From Ralstonia sp. A12 (lineage in GTDB: Bacteria > Pseudomonadota > Gammaproteobacteria > Burkholderiales > Burkholderiaceae), in NCBI RefSeq assembly GCF_000801955.1, contig NZ_JSZO01000011.1, positions 124,001 to 188,000 on the forward strand: DNA of 64,000 bases, in the 5' to 3' direction. Made by a program: the position numbers and the translations under genes. A model generated the notes under the pieces. The model made no database searches, was not told the DNA's origin, and worked only from the letters and a program-made list of their open reading frames with translations. Below, in pieces: positions 32,980 through 42,115 of the stretch (position 1 is the first letter of the stretch; each line of letters starts with the position of its first letter).

Positions 32980-35679
32980 TCACCGTTGCCAAGGCGCGTC
33001 GTTCATGGGCAGGTGTTTGCCATAGCGCGCAACCGCTTCGCGTACCACGGTGCGATCCAGCTCACCGTCGTCAGCGAGTGCCTGCAGTGCGGCGATGACG
33101 ATGGATGCGCGGTCCACTTCAAAGAACTCGCGCAACGCCCGGCGCGAGTCGCTGCGGCCAAAGCCGTCGGTGCCGAGCGTGACATAGCGGTGCGGCACAT
33201 GCGCCCGAATCAGTTCCGGCACCGCGCGCACATAGTCGGTGGCCGCGATGACGGGGCCGTGCGATTCACGCAACACCGTTTCCACATACGACGGTGCGGC
33301 GTCACCCTCCAGGCGCGCAGTGCGTTCTGCCGCGATGGCTTCACGGTGCAGTTCCGAGAAGCTCGTCACGCTCCAGGTGGCGGCGTCGATGTTCCAGTCG
33401 TCCTTGAGCATCTGGGCGGCGGCCATCACCTCACCGAGAATGGCGCCCGAGCCCAGCAATTGCACGCGCGCGGTCGATAGGCTGTGCGGTGTCAGCGGAT
33501 ACATGCCCTTGAGGATGCCTTCTCGCAGGTCGCTATCGGGTAGCGACGGCTGCGCATAGTTCTCGTTCGTGACCGTCAGGTAGTAGAACGTGTCCTGCTG
33601 GCGCTCCAGCATCTCGCGCATGCCTTCGTCGAGGATGACGGCAATTTCGTAGGCAAACGCCGGGTCGTACGCACGGCAGTTGGGGATTGTCGATGCGGCA
33701 AGGTGGCTGGTGCCGTCCTGATGCTGCAGCCCTTCGCCGCCGAGCGTCGTCTTGCCTGACGTCGCGCCGATGAGGAACCCGCGCGCACGCTGGTCCGCCG
33801 CCGCCCAGATGAGATCCCCAATGCGCTGGAAACCGAACATCGAGTAGTAGATGTAGAACGGCAGCATTGGTAGATCGTGCGTGCTGTACGCGGTGGCTGC
33901 GGCAATCCACGACGAGATGGCGCCGGCCTCCGAAATGCCTTCCTCCAGAATCTGCCCGCCGGTTTCTTCGCGGTAGTACAGCATCGAACCCAGATCTTCC
34001 GGCTCGTACTGCTGGCCCAGCGGCGAATAGATGCCGACCTGGCGGAACATGCTGGCCATGCCGAAGGTGCGGGCCTCGTCGGCCACTACCGGCACGACAC
34101 GCGGGCCGAGGGTCTCGTCTTTCAGCAGGTTGCCGAACATGCGCACGATCGCCATCGTGGTCGACATCTCGCGGCCTTCCGCTTGCAACGCGAATTGCCC
34201 CCAGGATGACAACGCAGGCGCGGTCAGTCCCTGTGTTGCCGCCTTCCGCCTTCTGGGCAGATAGCCTCCGAGGGCAGCCCGGCGCGCATGCAGGTATTGC
34301 ATCTCCGGGCTGTTTGGCGCTGGCTTGTAAAACTTCACTTGCTCGACGTCGGCATCCGACAGCGGCAGGCGGAAGCGATCGCGAAACGCCTTGAGCTGAT
34401 CGACGTCGAGCTTCTTCTGCTGGTGCGTGGTCATCCGGCCTTGCCCAACGCTGCCCATGCCGAAGCCCTTCATGGTCTTGGCGAGGATCACGGTGGGTTG
34501 CCCCGTGTGTTGCAGCGCCTTCGCATACGCGGCATGGAGCTTGCGCACGTCGTGGCCGCCGCGGCGCAGGCGGTCGATGTCTTCGTTGCTGAAATGCGAG
34601 ACGAGCGCGGCAAGCTCTGGGTTCTGGCCGAAGAAGCGCTCGCGGTTGTAGGCCCCGTCGTTGGCGGAGAAGGTCTGGAACTGGCCGTCGACGGTCTGCG
34701 CAAACGCGCGCAGCAGGGCGCCCGAGCGGTCGCGGGCGAAGAGGGCATCCCAGTCCGAGCCCCACAGCACTTTGATGACGTTCCAGCCGGCGCCGGTGAA
34801 CTGGGCTTCGAGTTCGTCGATGATGCGGCCGTTGCCGCGCACGGGCCCGTCGAGTCGCTGCAGATTGCAGTTGATGACGAACACGATGTTGTCGAGCCGC
34901 TCGCGTGCCGCCAATGACAGCGCGCCGATCGACTCGGGCTCATCCATTTCACCGTCGCCGAAGAAGCCCCATACCTTGCGCTCCGACGTCTGCAGCAGGC
35001 CACGGTTCTGCAGATAGCGCATGAAGCGCGCCTGGTAGATCGCGTTGATAGGCCCGATGCCCATCGACCCGGTGGGGAACTGCCAGAAGTCCGGCATCAG
35101 CCACGGATGCGGATACGAGCACAGTCCCGGCCCGGTGATCTCGCGCCGATAGTGTTCGAGATGTGTCTCGTCGAGAAATCCTTCCAGGTATGCACGCGCG
35201 TAGACGCCGGGGGACGAATGCGGCTGGAAGTAGACGAGGTCGCCGCCGTGCTTGGCATCGTCGGCATGGAAGAAGTGGTTGAAGCCCACTTCAAACAGAT
35301 CGGCGGCCGACGCATAGCTTGCAATGTGGCCGCCCAGCTCGCCGTAGGCCTGGTTGGCGCGCACCACCATGGCGAGCGCATTCCAGCGCAGCGCGGCGGC
35401 CAGCCGCTCCTCGGTGTCGATGTCGCCCGGATACGGCGGCTGTGCTTCAACGGGGATCGTGTTGGCGTAGGGCGTGACGCGGGCGAGCGCGGTGCCGACG
35501 CCGAGCTTAGACGCACGCTCTGCCAGACGGTCGAACAGGAACTGCGCGCGCGAGGTGCCGGCATGCTGGACGACCGCATCCAGCGCGTCGAGCCATTCGG
35601 CCGTTTCCCCAGGGTCGCTGTCTTCGGTGCGCTGCGCGAGGGAGCGCATCGACGCGGCCCCCGTCGATAAATCCGTCAT
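32980..35679 (-). CDS. Pyruvate dehydrogenase E1 (AceE)-type component, possibly 2-oxobutyrate dehydrogenase E1
   Basis: An 899-residue homodimeric-type E1 of 2-oxo acid dehydrogenase complexes. The thiamine-diphosphate motif is GFFGDGEMDEPES (about residues 239-251). PTGSMGIGPINAIYQARFMRYL, KTMKGFGMG, and DGTSHLAASTIPN are AceE landmarks. No E2 or E3 gene is adjacent. It lies 90 bases downstream of acdS on the same strand, and AcdS produces 2-oxobutyrate. AceE-like proteins such as MdeB of Pseudomonas putida act on 2-oxobutyrate, so that substrate is a reasonable inference. It would then borrow the E2/E3 of the housekeeping complex. Plain pyruvate activity cannot be excluded. Confidence 0.88.
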   Translation of the reverse strand: MTDLSTGAASMRSLAQRTEDSDPGETAEWLDALDAVVQHAGTSRAQFLFDRLAERASKLGVGTALARVTPYANTIPVEAQPPYPGDIDTEERLAAALRWNALAMVVRANQAYGELGGHIASYASAADLFEVGFNHFFHADDAKHGGDLVYFQPHSSPGVYARAYLEGFLDETHLEHYRREITGPGLCSYPHPWLMPDFWQFPTGSMGIGPINAIYQARFMRYLQNRGLLQTSERKVWGFFGDGEMDEPESIGALSLAARERLDNIVFVINCNLQRLDGPVRGNGRIIDELEAQFTGAGWNVIKVLWGSDWDALFARDRSGALLRAFAQTVDGQFQTFSANDGAYNRERFFGQNPELAALVSHFSNEDIDRLRRGGHDVRKLHAAYAKALQHTGQPTVILAKTMKGFGMGSVGQGRMTTHQQKKLDVDQLKAFRDRFRLPLSDADVEQVKFYKPAPNSPEMQYLHARRAALGGYLPRRRKAATQGLTAPALSSWGQFALQAEGREMSTTMAIVRMFGNLLKDETLGPRVVPVVADEARTFGMASMFRQVGIYSPLGQQYEPEDLGSMLYYREETGGQILEEGISEAGAISSWIAAATAYSTHDLPMLPFYIYYSMFGFQRIGDLIWAAADQRARGFLIGATSGKTTLGGEGLQHQDGTSHLAASTIPNCRAYDPAFAYEIAVILDEGMREMLERQQDTFYYLTVTNENYAQPSLPDSDLREGILKGMYPLTPHSLSTARVQLLGSGAILGEVMAAAQMLKDDWNIDAATWSVTSFSELHREAIAAERTARLEGDAAPSYVETVLRESHGPVIAATDYVRAVPELIRAHVPHRYVTLGTDGFGRSDSRRALREFFEVDRASIVIAALQALADDGELDRTVVREAVARYGKHLPMNDAPWQR

Positions 35680-35769
35680 GGCTGGTCCTGCCTGAGAGGA
35701 GGAGTGGAAGGCGAGCCGTCTTGGTTGATGACGGCCCGCGTTCAGATGCGCCGATGCGGCGCTGCGTCT

Positions 35770-36786
35770 TCAACCGTTGCGGAAGATAAAGCTGTACGCG
35801 TTGAGGGCCGGCACGCCGCCCAGGTGGGCGTAGAGCACGCGCGAGCCTTCAGGGAATTCGCCATTGCGCACCATATCGATCATGCCGTGCATGGACTTCC
35901 CTTCGTACACGGGGTCGGTCAGCATGGCTTCCTGGCGCGCGCACAGGCGGATGGCTTCCAGCGTGCCCTCGTTGGGCAGGCCGTATTCCGGGCCGCCGTA
36001 GCGTGTGTCGAGCACCACGTCTTGCTCGGTGATGCGGCGGCCGAGGTCGACCAGCTCGGCGGTGTTCTGCGCAATGCGCAGGATCTGCGCGCGCGTCTGC
36101 TCAGGTTTGGCGGAGGCATCGATGCCGATCACCTTGTCGGCCCGGCCATCGGCTGCGAAGCCGACGATCATGCCGGCCTGCGTGCTGCCGGTGACCGAGC
36201 ACACCACGATGTAGTCGAACTTGAAGCCCAGTTCCGCTTCCTGCTGGCGCACTTCTTCAGCAAAGCCCACAAAGCCCAGGCCGCCGAGCGGGTGTTCCGA
36301 GCAACCGGCCGGAATCGGGAACGGCTTGCCGCCGCGCTTGCGCACATCCTCCATGGCCTGTTCCCAGCTCGGTCGGATGCCAATGTCAAAGCCCGCGGCG
36401 TCGAGGCGCACATCGGCGCCCATGATGCGCGACATCTCGATGTTGCCGACGCGGTCGTACACGGCATCGGAGTAGTTCACCCAGTTCTCCTGCACCAGCA
36501 CGCACTTGAGCCCGAGGTGCGCTGCCACGGCTGCCACCTGGCGCGTCTGGTTCGACTGAATGCCGCCAATGGAAACCAGCGTGTCGTATCCGCCTTCCAG
36601 CGCTTCCGGAATCAGGTATTCCAGCTTGCGCGTCTTGTTGCCGCCGAAGGCCAGGCCGCTGTTGCAGTCCTCGCGCTTGGCATACAGCTCCACTTTGCCA
36701 CCCAGGTGCGCGCTCAGCCGTTTCAGCGGCTGGATGGGCGTCGGCCCGAACGTCAGGGGATAGCGGGGGAATTTCTGCAGGTTCAT
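35770..36786 (-). CDS. acdS: 1-aminocyclopropane-1-carboxylate deaminase
   Basis: A 338-residue PLP enzyme cleaving ACC, the plant ethylene precursor, to ammonia and 2-oxobutyrate. Residues that separate true deaminases from D-cysteine desulfhydrases are present: Lys51 (PLP Schiff base), Ser78 (GGIQSNQ), Tyr294-Glu295 (DPVYEGKS) and Leu322 (HLGGVPAL). The length equals the classic Pseudomonas enzyme. GAAGGAG sits upstream of the start. A divergent Lrp-type gene is in the standard acdR position. The encoded enzyme lowers host ethylene in plant-associated bacteria. Confidence 0.96.
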   Translation of the reverse strand: MNLQKFPRYPLTFGPTPIQPLKRLSAHLGGKVELYAKREDCNSGLAFGGNKTRKLEYLIPEALEGGYDTLVSIGGIQSNQTRQVAAVAAHLGLKCVLVQENWVNYSDAVYDRVGNIEMSRIMGADVRLDAAGFDIGIRPSWEQAMEDVRKRGGKPFPIPAGCSEHPLGGLGFVGFAEEVRQQEAELGFKFDYIVVCSVTGSTQAGMIVGFAADGRADKVIGIDASAKPEQTRAQILRIAQNTAELVDLGRRITEQDVVLDTRYGGPEYGLPNEGTLEAIRLCARQEAMLTDPVYEGKSMHGMIDMVRNGEFPEGSRVLYAHLGGVPALNAYSFIFRNG

Positions 36787-36931
36787 GAGGTGGCTCCTTC
36801 AGTGCCGCAAGTGGCGGGATGTCGGGAATCAATGGTACGCAGAACACGACGAAATGAGCTTGCAAAGATCAGCTAGTATCCAGAACGTATCCGGGTGGGA
36901 ATTCAATTTCGAATGTCTTTGTTTCTTTGAA
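36787..36931. promoter_or_regulatory. acdS-acdR divergent promoter region
   Basis: This 145-base, comparatively AT-rich gap separates the divergent acdS and acdR starts. It contains AATTCAATTTCGAAT (36899-36913), an AT-rich, partly symmetric stretch of the kind Lrp-family proteins bind, near the acdR end. By analogy with other acd loci it should hold the acdS promoter and AcdR/Lrp sites. Individual hexamers could not be assigned with confidence. Confidence 0.5.
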
Positions 36932-37453
36932 ATGAGAAAAAGCGAAACAAAATTGCAGAGCGCATCCAGCGATGCAGCGGCTTCCGTGCGCCACGCCTTG
37001 GACCGCACCGATCGGGCGATTCTCCGAGCACTCCAGCGCGACGCGTCCATCTCCAACGTTGCGTTAGCCGCAAAGGTGAACCTGAGCCCGCCCGCCTGTT
37101 TGCGCCGTGTGGAGCGGCTCAAGGAGCTGGGCCTGATCAAGGGGATCGTCGCGCTGCTCGATCCGCGTGCACTGGATCTGGGCTCGCTGGTGATGATCGG
37201 CGTCGTGCTGGATCGCTCCACGCCGGAATCCTTCACGGCATTCGAGAAAGCGGTGCAGAAGGTGCCCGGCTGTCTGGAGTGCCACGTTGTGACCGGCGAG
37301 TTCGACTACTTCATGCTCGTCCGCACGAAAGACAACGAGGGCTACAACCGGCTCCACGCCGAACAGTTGCTGTACCTGCCGGGTGTGCGTCAGATCCGGA
37401 CGTTCATGGTGCTCAAGCAGGTGCTGTCGACCACGGAATTGCCGGTGGCTTAA
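36932..37453 (+). CDS. acdR: Lrp/AsnC-family regulator of ACC deaminase
   Basis: A 173-residue Lrp-family protein. The N-terminal helix-turn-helix (about residues 18-65; DRTDRAILRALQRDASISN, LSPPACLRRVERL) is followed by the RAM ligand domain (about residues 80-165; VPGCLECHVVTGEFDYFM). The ATG at 36932 gives the family length; the frame is open upstream to 36785 with unrelated residues. In known systems AcdR responds to ACC and activates the divergent acdS. The same arrangement here makes the assignment strong. Confidence 0.92.
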   Translation: MRKSETKLQSASSDAAASVRHALDRTDRAILRALQRDASISNVALAAKVNLSPPACLRRVERLKELGLIKGIVALLDPRALDLGSLVMIGVVLDRSTPESFTAFEKAVQKVPGCLECHVVTGEFDYFMLVRTKDNEGYNRLHAEQLLYLPGVRQIRTFMVLKQVLSTTELPVA

Positions 37454-37543
37454 GCGGGCAATGCGTGGCATGCAGGCGGGTGGGCACAGGGCGGCAATCG
37501 GGCGCAGAATGTCGGGGCGATTCCCGCGCCGACTGCTCAAGCC

Positions 37544-38458
37544 ATGCACACCATTCTGCCCGTTGCGTCATCCACCTTCACGCCGGAACCCGCCCCGATC
37601 CGCCTGCGCTCGAGTGAGGATCTCGGCTGGGACGGCTTTGCCGCCACGCTGCTCGGCATCCGCCCTGGCACCTACAGGGTGCCGGCAATGGAACATCACC
37701 GTATCAATGTGCATGTCGGCGCACCGGTCCGCGCGAACTGCGTGTGTGACGGTCGACGCTATTCGCGCATCCAGGCGCACGGCGATGCCGACGTGATCCC
37801 GGCCGGATTGCCCGGAATGTGGACAGACGATGCCGACTGCCGCATCCTCCGGATCGCCATCAGCGATGCGTTTGTACGCTGCATCGGCGAGCAGATTGGG
37901 ACGCTGCAGGCAGAGATCGCACCGCGTCTGCAATGGCGCGACGCACGCGTGCATCACCTGGCTTCGGCGCTTGGTGCAGAGCTGGAGGCGGAAGACACCT
38001 CCGACCCGCTGTATGCGGAAAGCCTGTGCACGGCGCTGGTGGTCCGCCTGCTGAACAGCAGCCGGGATGTTGTCGCTGGTGAGCGCAACAGCGCGCGCAC
38101 CCTGGCACCCCGCGTGGCCACGCGCGTGATCGACTACATCGAAGCCCACCTGCCCCAACGGTTGACGCTGGCCGAGCTGGCAGCGCAGGCCGGTTTGAGC
38201 ACGCCGCACTTCAAGGTGCTGTTTCGCGCCACGCTGGGCGTGCCCGTGCATCGCTACGTTGTGCAGCGCCGTGTGGAGCGCGCGAAGGCGCTGCTGCTGG
38301 AAGGCCATCGCAGCGCATCGCAGATTGCGCTGGACGTCGGCTTTGCACACCAGAGCCATATGACGCAGTGGATGCAGCGGCTGCTGGGCGTGACCCCGCG
38401 CGAAATTGTTCGAGCAGGCAGGGCTGCGGTGGCTTCTGCCGACATGCTTGCCGCATAG
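37544..38458 (+). CDS. AraC-family regulator
   Basis: A 304-residue protein with an N-terminal sensor domain of no clear type (about residues 1-190) and a C-terminal AraC double helix-turn-helix (about residues 195-295; LAELAAQAGLSTPHFKVLFR and ASQIALDVGFAHQSHMTQWM). It is followed 105 bases later by an NmrA-like oxidoreductase gene on the same strand, the usual place for its target. The segment between contains no obvious operator. Effector unknown. Confidence 0.9.
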   Translation: MHTILPVASSTFTPEPAPIRLRSSEDLGWDGFAATLLGIRPGTYRVPAMEHHRINVHVGAPVRANCVCDGRRYSRIQAHGDADVIPAGLPGMWTDDADCRILRIAISDAFVRCIGEQIGTLQAEIAPRLQWRDARVHHLASALGAELEAEDTSDPLYAESLCTALVVRLLNSSRDVVAGERNSARTLAPRVATRVIDYIEAHLPQRLTLAELAAQAGLSTPHFKVLFRATLGVPVHRYVVQRRVERAKALLLEGHRSASQIALDVGFAHQSHMTQWMQRLLGVTPREIVRAGRAAVASADMLAA

Positions 38459-38563
38459 CCGGCACGACCCAATCCTCCGTATCTGCCAGATTCCTCCGTT
38501 CCTGCAAGTTCGTCTTGCCGGGCCGGCCTAAGCTCGCGTCTCACATCTGAAAGGAGCGCGAGC

Positions 38564-39454
38564 ATGTACGTCATCTTTGGGGCATCGGGCAAGGTCGGGC
38601 GTGCCACGGCCATTGCGTTGCGCAACGCGGGCCGTCCGGTGCGTGCAGTGGTGCGCCAGGCCAAGCAGGGCGAGACACTGGCCAAGATCGGCTGCGAAAT
38701 CGTCTGCGCTGATTTGACCGATCCCACCTCCGTCACCTCCGCCATCAAGGGCGCCACGGCGGTGCAGATCCTGTGTCCGGTGCCGGTGGGCGATACGGAC
38801 CCGGCATCGACCATGCAGCGCATGATCGACGTTGCCGCCGATGCGCTGCGCGCCAATCCGCCCCCGGCCGTGCTGGCGCTGTCGGACTACGGCGCTGAGC
38901 TTGACCGGGGCACCGGCCTGACGCGGTTGTTCCACCTGCTGGAAGAACGGCTCAAGCCGCTGGCGACGCATCTGACGCTGCTGCGTTCGGCCGAGCACGC
39001 GCAGAACTGGGCGGCGATGCTGCCCGTCATGCTGGCGACGGGGCGGTTGCCGAGTCTGCACGCTCCGCTGGATCGCGCCTTTGCGACGGTCTCAACGCAG
39101 GACGTCGGCGCGTTGGCTGCCGAGTTGCTGCTTGAGGCGCCGTCGGCCGAAACGCCGCGTATCGTCAGTGTGGAGGGCCCGCGCCGCGTGAGCCTGAACG
39201 AGGTGGCGCGTGCGTTCAGCGCCGTCGTCGGCCGAGAGGTCGTCGCCAACGCCGTGCCGCGCGAAGCCTGGGCGCCAATGCTGCAGCACGCCGGCCTGAG
39301 CGAGAACCACGCGCAGCTCATCACCGAGCTGTACGACGCGGTCAATGCGGGGCAGATTGATGTGGAGAAGGGCGTGTCCGAGCAGCGCTTCGGCAAGACT
39401 GAGCTGACGGACGCGTTCACCGCGATGCTGGCGGCGCATGTGAAATCGAGATGA
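38564..39454 (+). CDS. NmrA-like NAD(P)-binding protein
   Basis: A 296-residue atypical short-chain dehydrogenase. The Rossmann motif YVIFGASGKVGRATA is at residues 2-16, the second strand ends VVRQAKQ, and DLTDPTSV follows at about residue 46. It lacks an obvious YxxxK catalytic pair, as in NmrA/HSCARG-like redox sensors and quinone-reductase-like relatives. GAAAGGAG precedes the ATG. The gene is probably controlled by the upstream AraC protein. Substrate unknown. Confidence 0.85.
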   Translation: MYVIFGASGKVGRATAIALRNAGRPVRAVVRQAKQGETLAKIGCEIVCADLTDPTSVTSAIKGATAVQILCPVPVGDTDPASTMQRMIDVAADALRANPPPAVLALSDYGAELDRGTGLTRLFHLLEERLKPLATHLTLLRSAEHAQNWAAMLPVMLATGRLPSLHAPLDRAFATVSTQDVGALAAELLLEAPSAETPRIVSVEGPRRVSLNEVARAFSAVVGREVVANAVPREAWAPMLQHAGLSENHAQLITELYDAVNAGQIDVEKGVSEQRFGKTELTDAFTAMLAAHVKSR

Positions 39455-39548
39455 TCGTGTGGCGCGGCCGCCCGCAAATGCGAATGCCTCTTATGCGGAT
39501 TTCTGTCTGCGCCTTCCGGTTATTGCGCACAACGCTCATCTCGCCCCT

Positions 39549-39576
39549 ATGATCTCGGGAATTTTCCCGGGATCAT
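39549..39576. promoter_or_regulatory. Near-perfect 13-base inverted repeat abutting a start codon
   Basis: ATGATC-T-CGGGAA (39549-39561) and TTCCCG-G-GATCAT (39564-39576) form a dyad ending one base before the ATG at 39578. A TATGAT -10-like hexamer (39548-39553) overlaps its left arm, and no Shine-Dalgarno sequence is present. It could be an operator covering the promoter, or an RNA hairpin occluding translation initiation. Confidence 0.6.
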
Positions 39577-39577
39577 C

Positions 39578-40372
39578 ATGCTGCTCACTCGTGCCATACG
39601 TGCCACCGGTGCTGTCTGGATCGCTGCTGCGCTCTGCAGCGTCGCGCTGCCCGCGCGTGCGGTCCTGCCGGATGAAATCCAGGTCTACACCGGAGACATC
39701 AACGCCCCCGGGCAGTTCGGCCTGGAGCTGCACCTGAACACCACGCCCAGCGGCATCAGCGAGCCCAGCTATCCGGGCGAGGTCACCACGCCGCACGGGT
39801 GGCGTGCCACGGCGGAGTTCTCCTATGGGCTCACGCCATCGCTGGAGCTTGGGCTGTACGTGCCGACCACACTCACGCGCGAGAACACGACCTACGTGAC
39901 CGGCCCCAAGCTGCGCCTGAAGTGGATGCCGGTGCGGCCCGAAGATGACGTAGGCCAGTTTGCCGGCATCAACGTGGAGGTGGCGCATGTTGCCGGGCGC
40001 TTCGAGCAATCACAGAACGGGCTGGAGCTGCGGCCCATCTATGGGTACCAGGATGCGCGCTGGCTGTGGGCGGTCAACCCGGTACTCGACTGGAACCTGT
40101 CTGGCCCGGGGCGCAGCGGCGTGCCGGAGGCCGCGCCGAGCTTCAAGATTGCGCGCACGGTCACGACGGGCGTGCGGGCCGGCATGGAGTACTACGCGGG
40201 TCTTGGCCCCATCAACCACATCGCGCCGCTGCATGAACAGCAGCACACGGTGTTTCTGGCATTCGACGTCGACCTGAAGCCCTTCGTCTTCAACTTTGGC
40301 ATCGGGCGTGGCCTGACGCGCGCAACGGACCGATGGACGCTGAAGTGGATCTTTGAGATCCCACTCGGTTGA
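39578..40372 (+). CDS. Exported protein, probable outer-membrane beta-barrel
   Basis: A 264-residue protein with a signal peptide (residues 1 to about 28, ending ALPARA). The mature part alternates short amphipathic strands (FGLELHLNTT, SLELGLYVPTTL, LRLKWMPV, RWTLKWIFEIPLG), as in small outer-membrane barrels. I do not recognise the family. Its start has no ribosome site and follows a large inverted repeat, so expression may be tightly controlled. The following small exported protein is on the same strand 75 bases later. Confidence 0.6.
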   Translation: MLLTRAIRATGAVWIAAALCSVALPARAVLPDEIQVYTGDINAPGQFGLELHLNTTPSGISEPSYPGEVTTPHGWRATAEFSYGLTPSLELGLYVPTTLTRENTTYVTGPKLRLKWMPVRPEDDVGQFAGINVEVAHVAGRFEQSQNGLELRPIYGYQDARWLWAVNPVLDWNLSGPGRSGVPEAAPSFKIARTVTTGVRAGMEYYAGLGPINHIAPLHEQQHTVFLAFDVDLKPFVFNFGIGRGLTRATDRWTLKWIFEIPLG

Positions 40373-40447
40373 GCCCTGGCGGCTACGCCATGGTGCACCT
40401 ATGCTTGGCAGCAACCGATTGCGCTCGGGTCTGCCAAGGAGGCCGCC

Positions 40448-40975
40448 ATGATGATCGACATCCGCTGCCTTGCAGCGGCCTTGCTGTTGTTCAGCACACC
40501 GGCCATCCACGCAGAAGACGACCTGCAGAACCGCGGCCACGATCCGTTCTTCCAGATTTCGTCGGGCGTTGCCAACTGCCCCGAGCCCGCTGGCCCGCGC
40601 ATCAGCGAGGCCGAGTGGAAGCGCGATTCCCACCACCGTATCGAGCACGGCAACCACTGCTGGGTTGAAGGCCGCTGCCGCTTGCCCAATGCTTTTTCCT
40701 ACGATGACGAGATTGCTGAAACGGCGCAGCGGCGCCTGCAGTGGATGGCGATCCACGTGCCAGGGTGGAAGCAGAGCACCACGCTGTGGGTAACGGTGTG
40801 GCAGCGCTGGATGCTCGTGCAGGGTTGTGTGGCGCCGGGGTATGCGTTTGAGCCGTTCATGACCGCGCTGCACGACGTGCCGGATGTCGAGCGCTTCATC
40901 AACGAGACGACGGCACACCCGGAGCGCGGCGTGCCGTACGCGCTGTTCCGCAAGGGTGCGGTAGCCAAGCCCTGA
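40448..40975 (+). CDS. Small exported protein, possibly BON-domain-like
   Basis: A 175-residue protein with a signal peptide (residues 1 to about 20, ending IHAED). Residues about 80-155 read like a divergent BON domain: an acidic helix start, a central TLWVTVWQRWMLVQGCV hairpin, and DVPDVERFINET. Two mature-part cysteines (NHCWVEGRCRL) may form a disulfide. AAGGAGGC lies just upstream of the first ATG (40448). I am not certain of the domain call. Function unknown; periplasmic location likely. Confidence 0.6.
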   Translation: MMIDIRCLAAALLLFSTPAIHAEDDLQNRGHDPFFQISSGVANCPEPAGPRISEAEWKRDSHHRIEHGNHCWVEGRCRLPNAFSYDDEIAETAQRRLQWMAIHVPGWKQSTTLWVTVWQRWMLVQGCVAPGYAFEPFMTALHDVPDVERFINETTAHPERGVPYALFRKGAVAKP

Positions 40976-40993
40976 ACCGGTTGAAATGCAGGC

Positions 40994-41563
40994 TCAGGGT
41001 TTGTGCTTCTGGTAGGTGCCGACCAGTTCAGCCTCAGCGATGACGTGGCCGCGCATCGCACGTTCCAGCGCGGCCTTGTCGGGTGCACCCATCTCCGGCA
41101 GTTCCACGTTCAGCGCGTAGAGCTTGTGGTAGTAGCGATGGCGCCCGACAGGCGGGCAAGGGCCACCGTAAGCAGTGCGCTGCCAGTCGTTGGTGCCGGC
41201 GCGCGTGCCGGGCGGCAACCCCTTGCGCGCGGCATCCTCAGCCAGCGCTGCTGCACTGGGCGGGATGTTGTAGAGCAGCCAGTGCACCCAGGTCATTTGC
41301 GGCGCGGCGGGGTCCGGCGCGTCCGGATCGTCGACGATCAGGGCCAGGCTGCGGGTGCCTGCCGGTACGCCAGTCCAGGCCAGCGGTGGAGATGTGTCCG
41401 AGCCTTCGCATGTGAGTTGGCTGGGCATTGCACCACCGGTGGCAAAGGCGGGGGAGGTCAAGGTCAGCGTCATGGCTTTCTTCACTTGAGCGGAGATGGG
41501 AGGGCCACACAAGCTCGCCAGCAGCAACGTCAAGACGCACATTCGGCGGGTTGCTGGTGGCAT
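40994..41563 (-). CDS. YbhB/YbcL-type phosphatidylethanolamine-binding (PEBP) family protein, exported
   Basis: A 189-residue PEBP-fold protein with an N-terminal signal-like segment (residues 7-25; CVLTLLLASLCGPPISAQ). Landmarks are LTCEGSDTSPPLAWTGVP (about residues 52-69), LALIVDDPDAPDP, WVHWLLYNIPP and the ligand-site YGGPCPPVGRHRYYHKLYAL. Bacterial members are annotated as Raf-kinase-inhibitor-like, but their ligands are unknown. Location is probably periplasmic. It is convergent with the BON-like gene and downstream of the DUF1304 gene. Confidence 0.88.
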   Translation of the reverse strand: MPPATRRMCVLTLLLASLCGPPISAQVKKAMTLTLTSPAFATGGAMPSQLTCEGSDTSPPLAWTGVPAGTRSLALIVDDPDAPDPAAPQMTWVHWLLYNIPPSAAALAEDAARKGLPPGTRAGTNDWQRTAYGGPCPPVGRHRYYHKLYALNVELPEMGAPDKAALERAMRGHVIAEAELVGTYQKHKP

Positions 41564-41587
41564 GTGTGAAGTCCCGTTGGTGATACC

Positions 41588-41602
41588 GCATCCAATGGAT
41601 GC
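41588..41602. promoter_or_regulatory. Dyad upstream of the PEBP gene
   Basis: GCATCC-AAT-GGATGC is a perfect inverted repeat 24 bases upstream of the PEBP start (41563), between it and the DUF1304 gene. It may be an operator of the PEBP promoter or a small hairpin. Confidence 0.4.
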
Positions 41603-41673
41603 AGCACCTTTCGACTCCTTCAAGCTAGTGCGCAATGGCGATGCCGACAAGCGCCGCCGGATTCGCATCACCT

Positions 41674-42048
41674 TCAGGCGAAGTACCCCAGCGCCAGCGC
41701 CACGACTGCCGGCACCGTCTGCACGTAGAGGATCCGCTTGCTGACCGTGATCGCGCCCCAGATACCGGCCACCGCCACGCAGATCAGCCCAAACAGCGCA
41801 AACGATGCATTGACCACCGGGTCTGGCGCCACCAGCCCGATCACCAGCGCCACCACCAGAAAGCCGTTGTACAAGCCCTGGTTGGAGGCCATCGCTGCGG
41901 TTTCTGCCGCCTTCTCCGGCGTGATGCGGAACACCTTGGGGCCGCGCGTCTTCCACAGCACCATCTCCAGCACGACGATGTAGACGTGGATCAACAGCAC
42001 CAGCAGATAGACGATCAGGGCAAGGGTTTTGACCATGGCAGTTGTCAT
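41674..42048 (-). CDS. DUF1304 family membrane protein
   Basis: A 124-residue protein with four predicted membrane helices, matching DUF1304: LEMVLWKTRGPKVFRITPE after helix 1 (about residues 27-45) and SNQGLYNGFLVVAL in helix 2. Family members are uncharacterised inner-membrane proteins. It lies 67 bases downstream of the MarR gene on the same strand and may be part of that transcript. Confidence 0.82.
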   Translation of the reverse strand: MTTAMVKTLALIVYLLVLLIHVYIVVLEMVLWKTRGPKVFRITPEKAAETAAMASNQGLYNGFLVVALVIGLVAPDPVVNASFALFGLICVAVAGIWGAITVSKRILYVQTVPAVVALALGYFA

Positions 42049-42115
42049 GTCAGGAATGAGCGTGCCGCCATGATAGAGACTTTGCGCCGCCTGCCTGCTC
42101 CCATGAGGAGGGGTA

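Noticed and set aside
32980-35679. Housekeeping pyruvate dehydrogenase locus (aceEF-lpd)
   Set aside because: No E2 or E3 gene follows and the gene is downstream of acdS, so it is treated as an orphan paralogue.
35770-36786. D-cysteine desulfhydrase as the identity of the PLP enzyme
   Set aside because: Glu295 and Leu322, which distinguish ACC deaminase from desulfhydrase (Ser and Thr there), are present, and acdR is adjacent.
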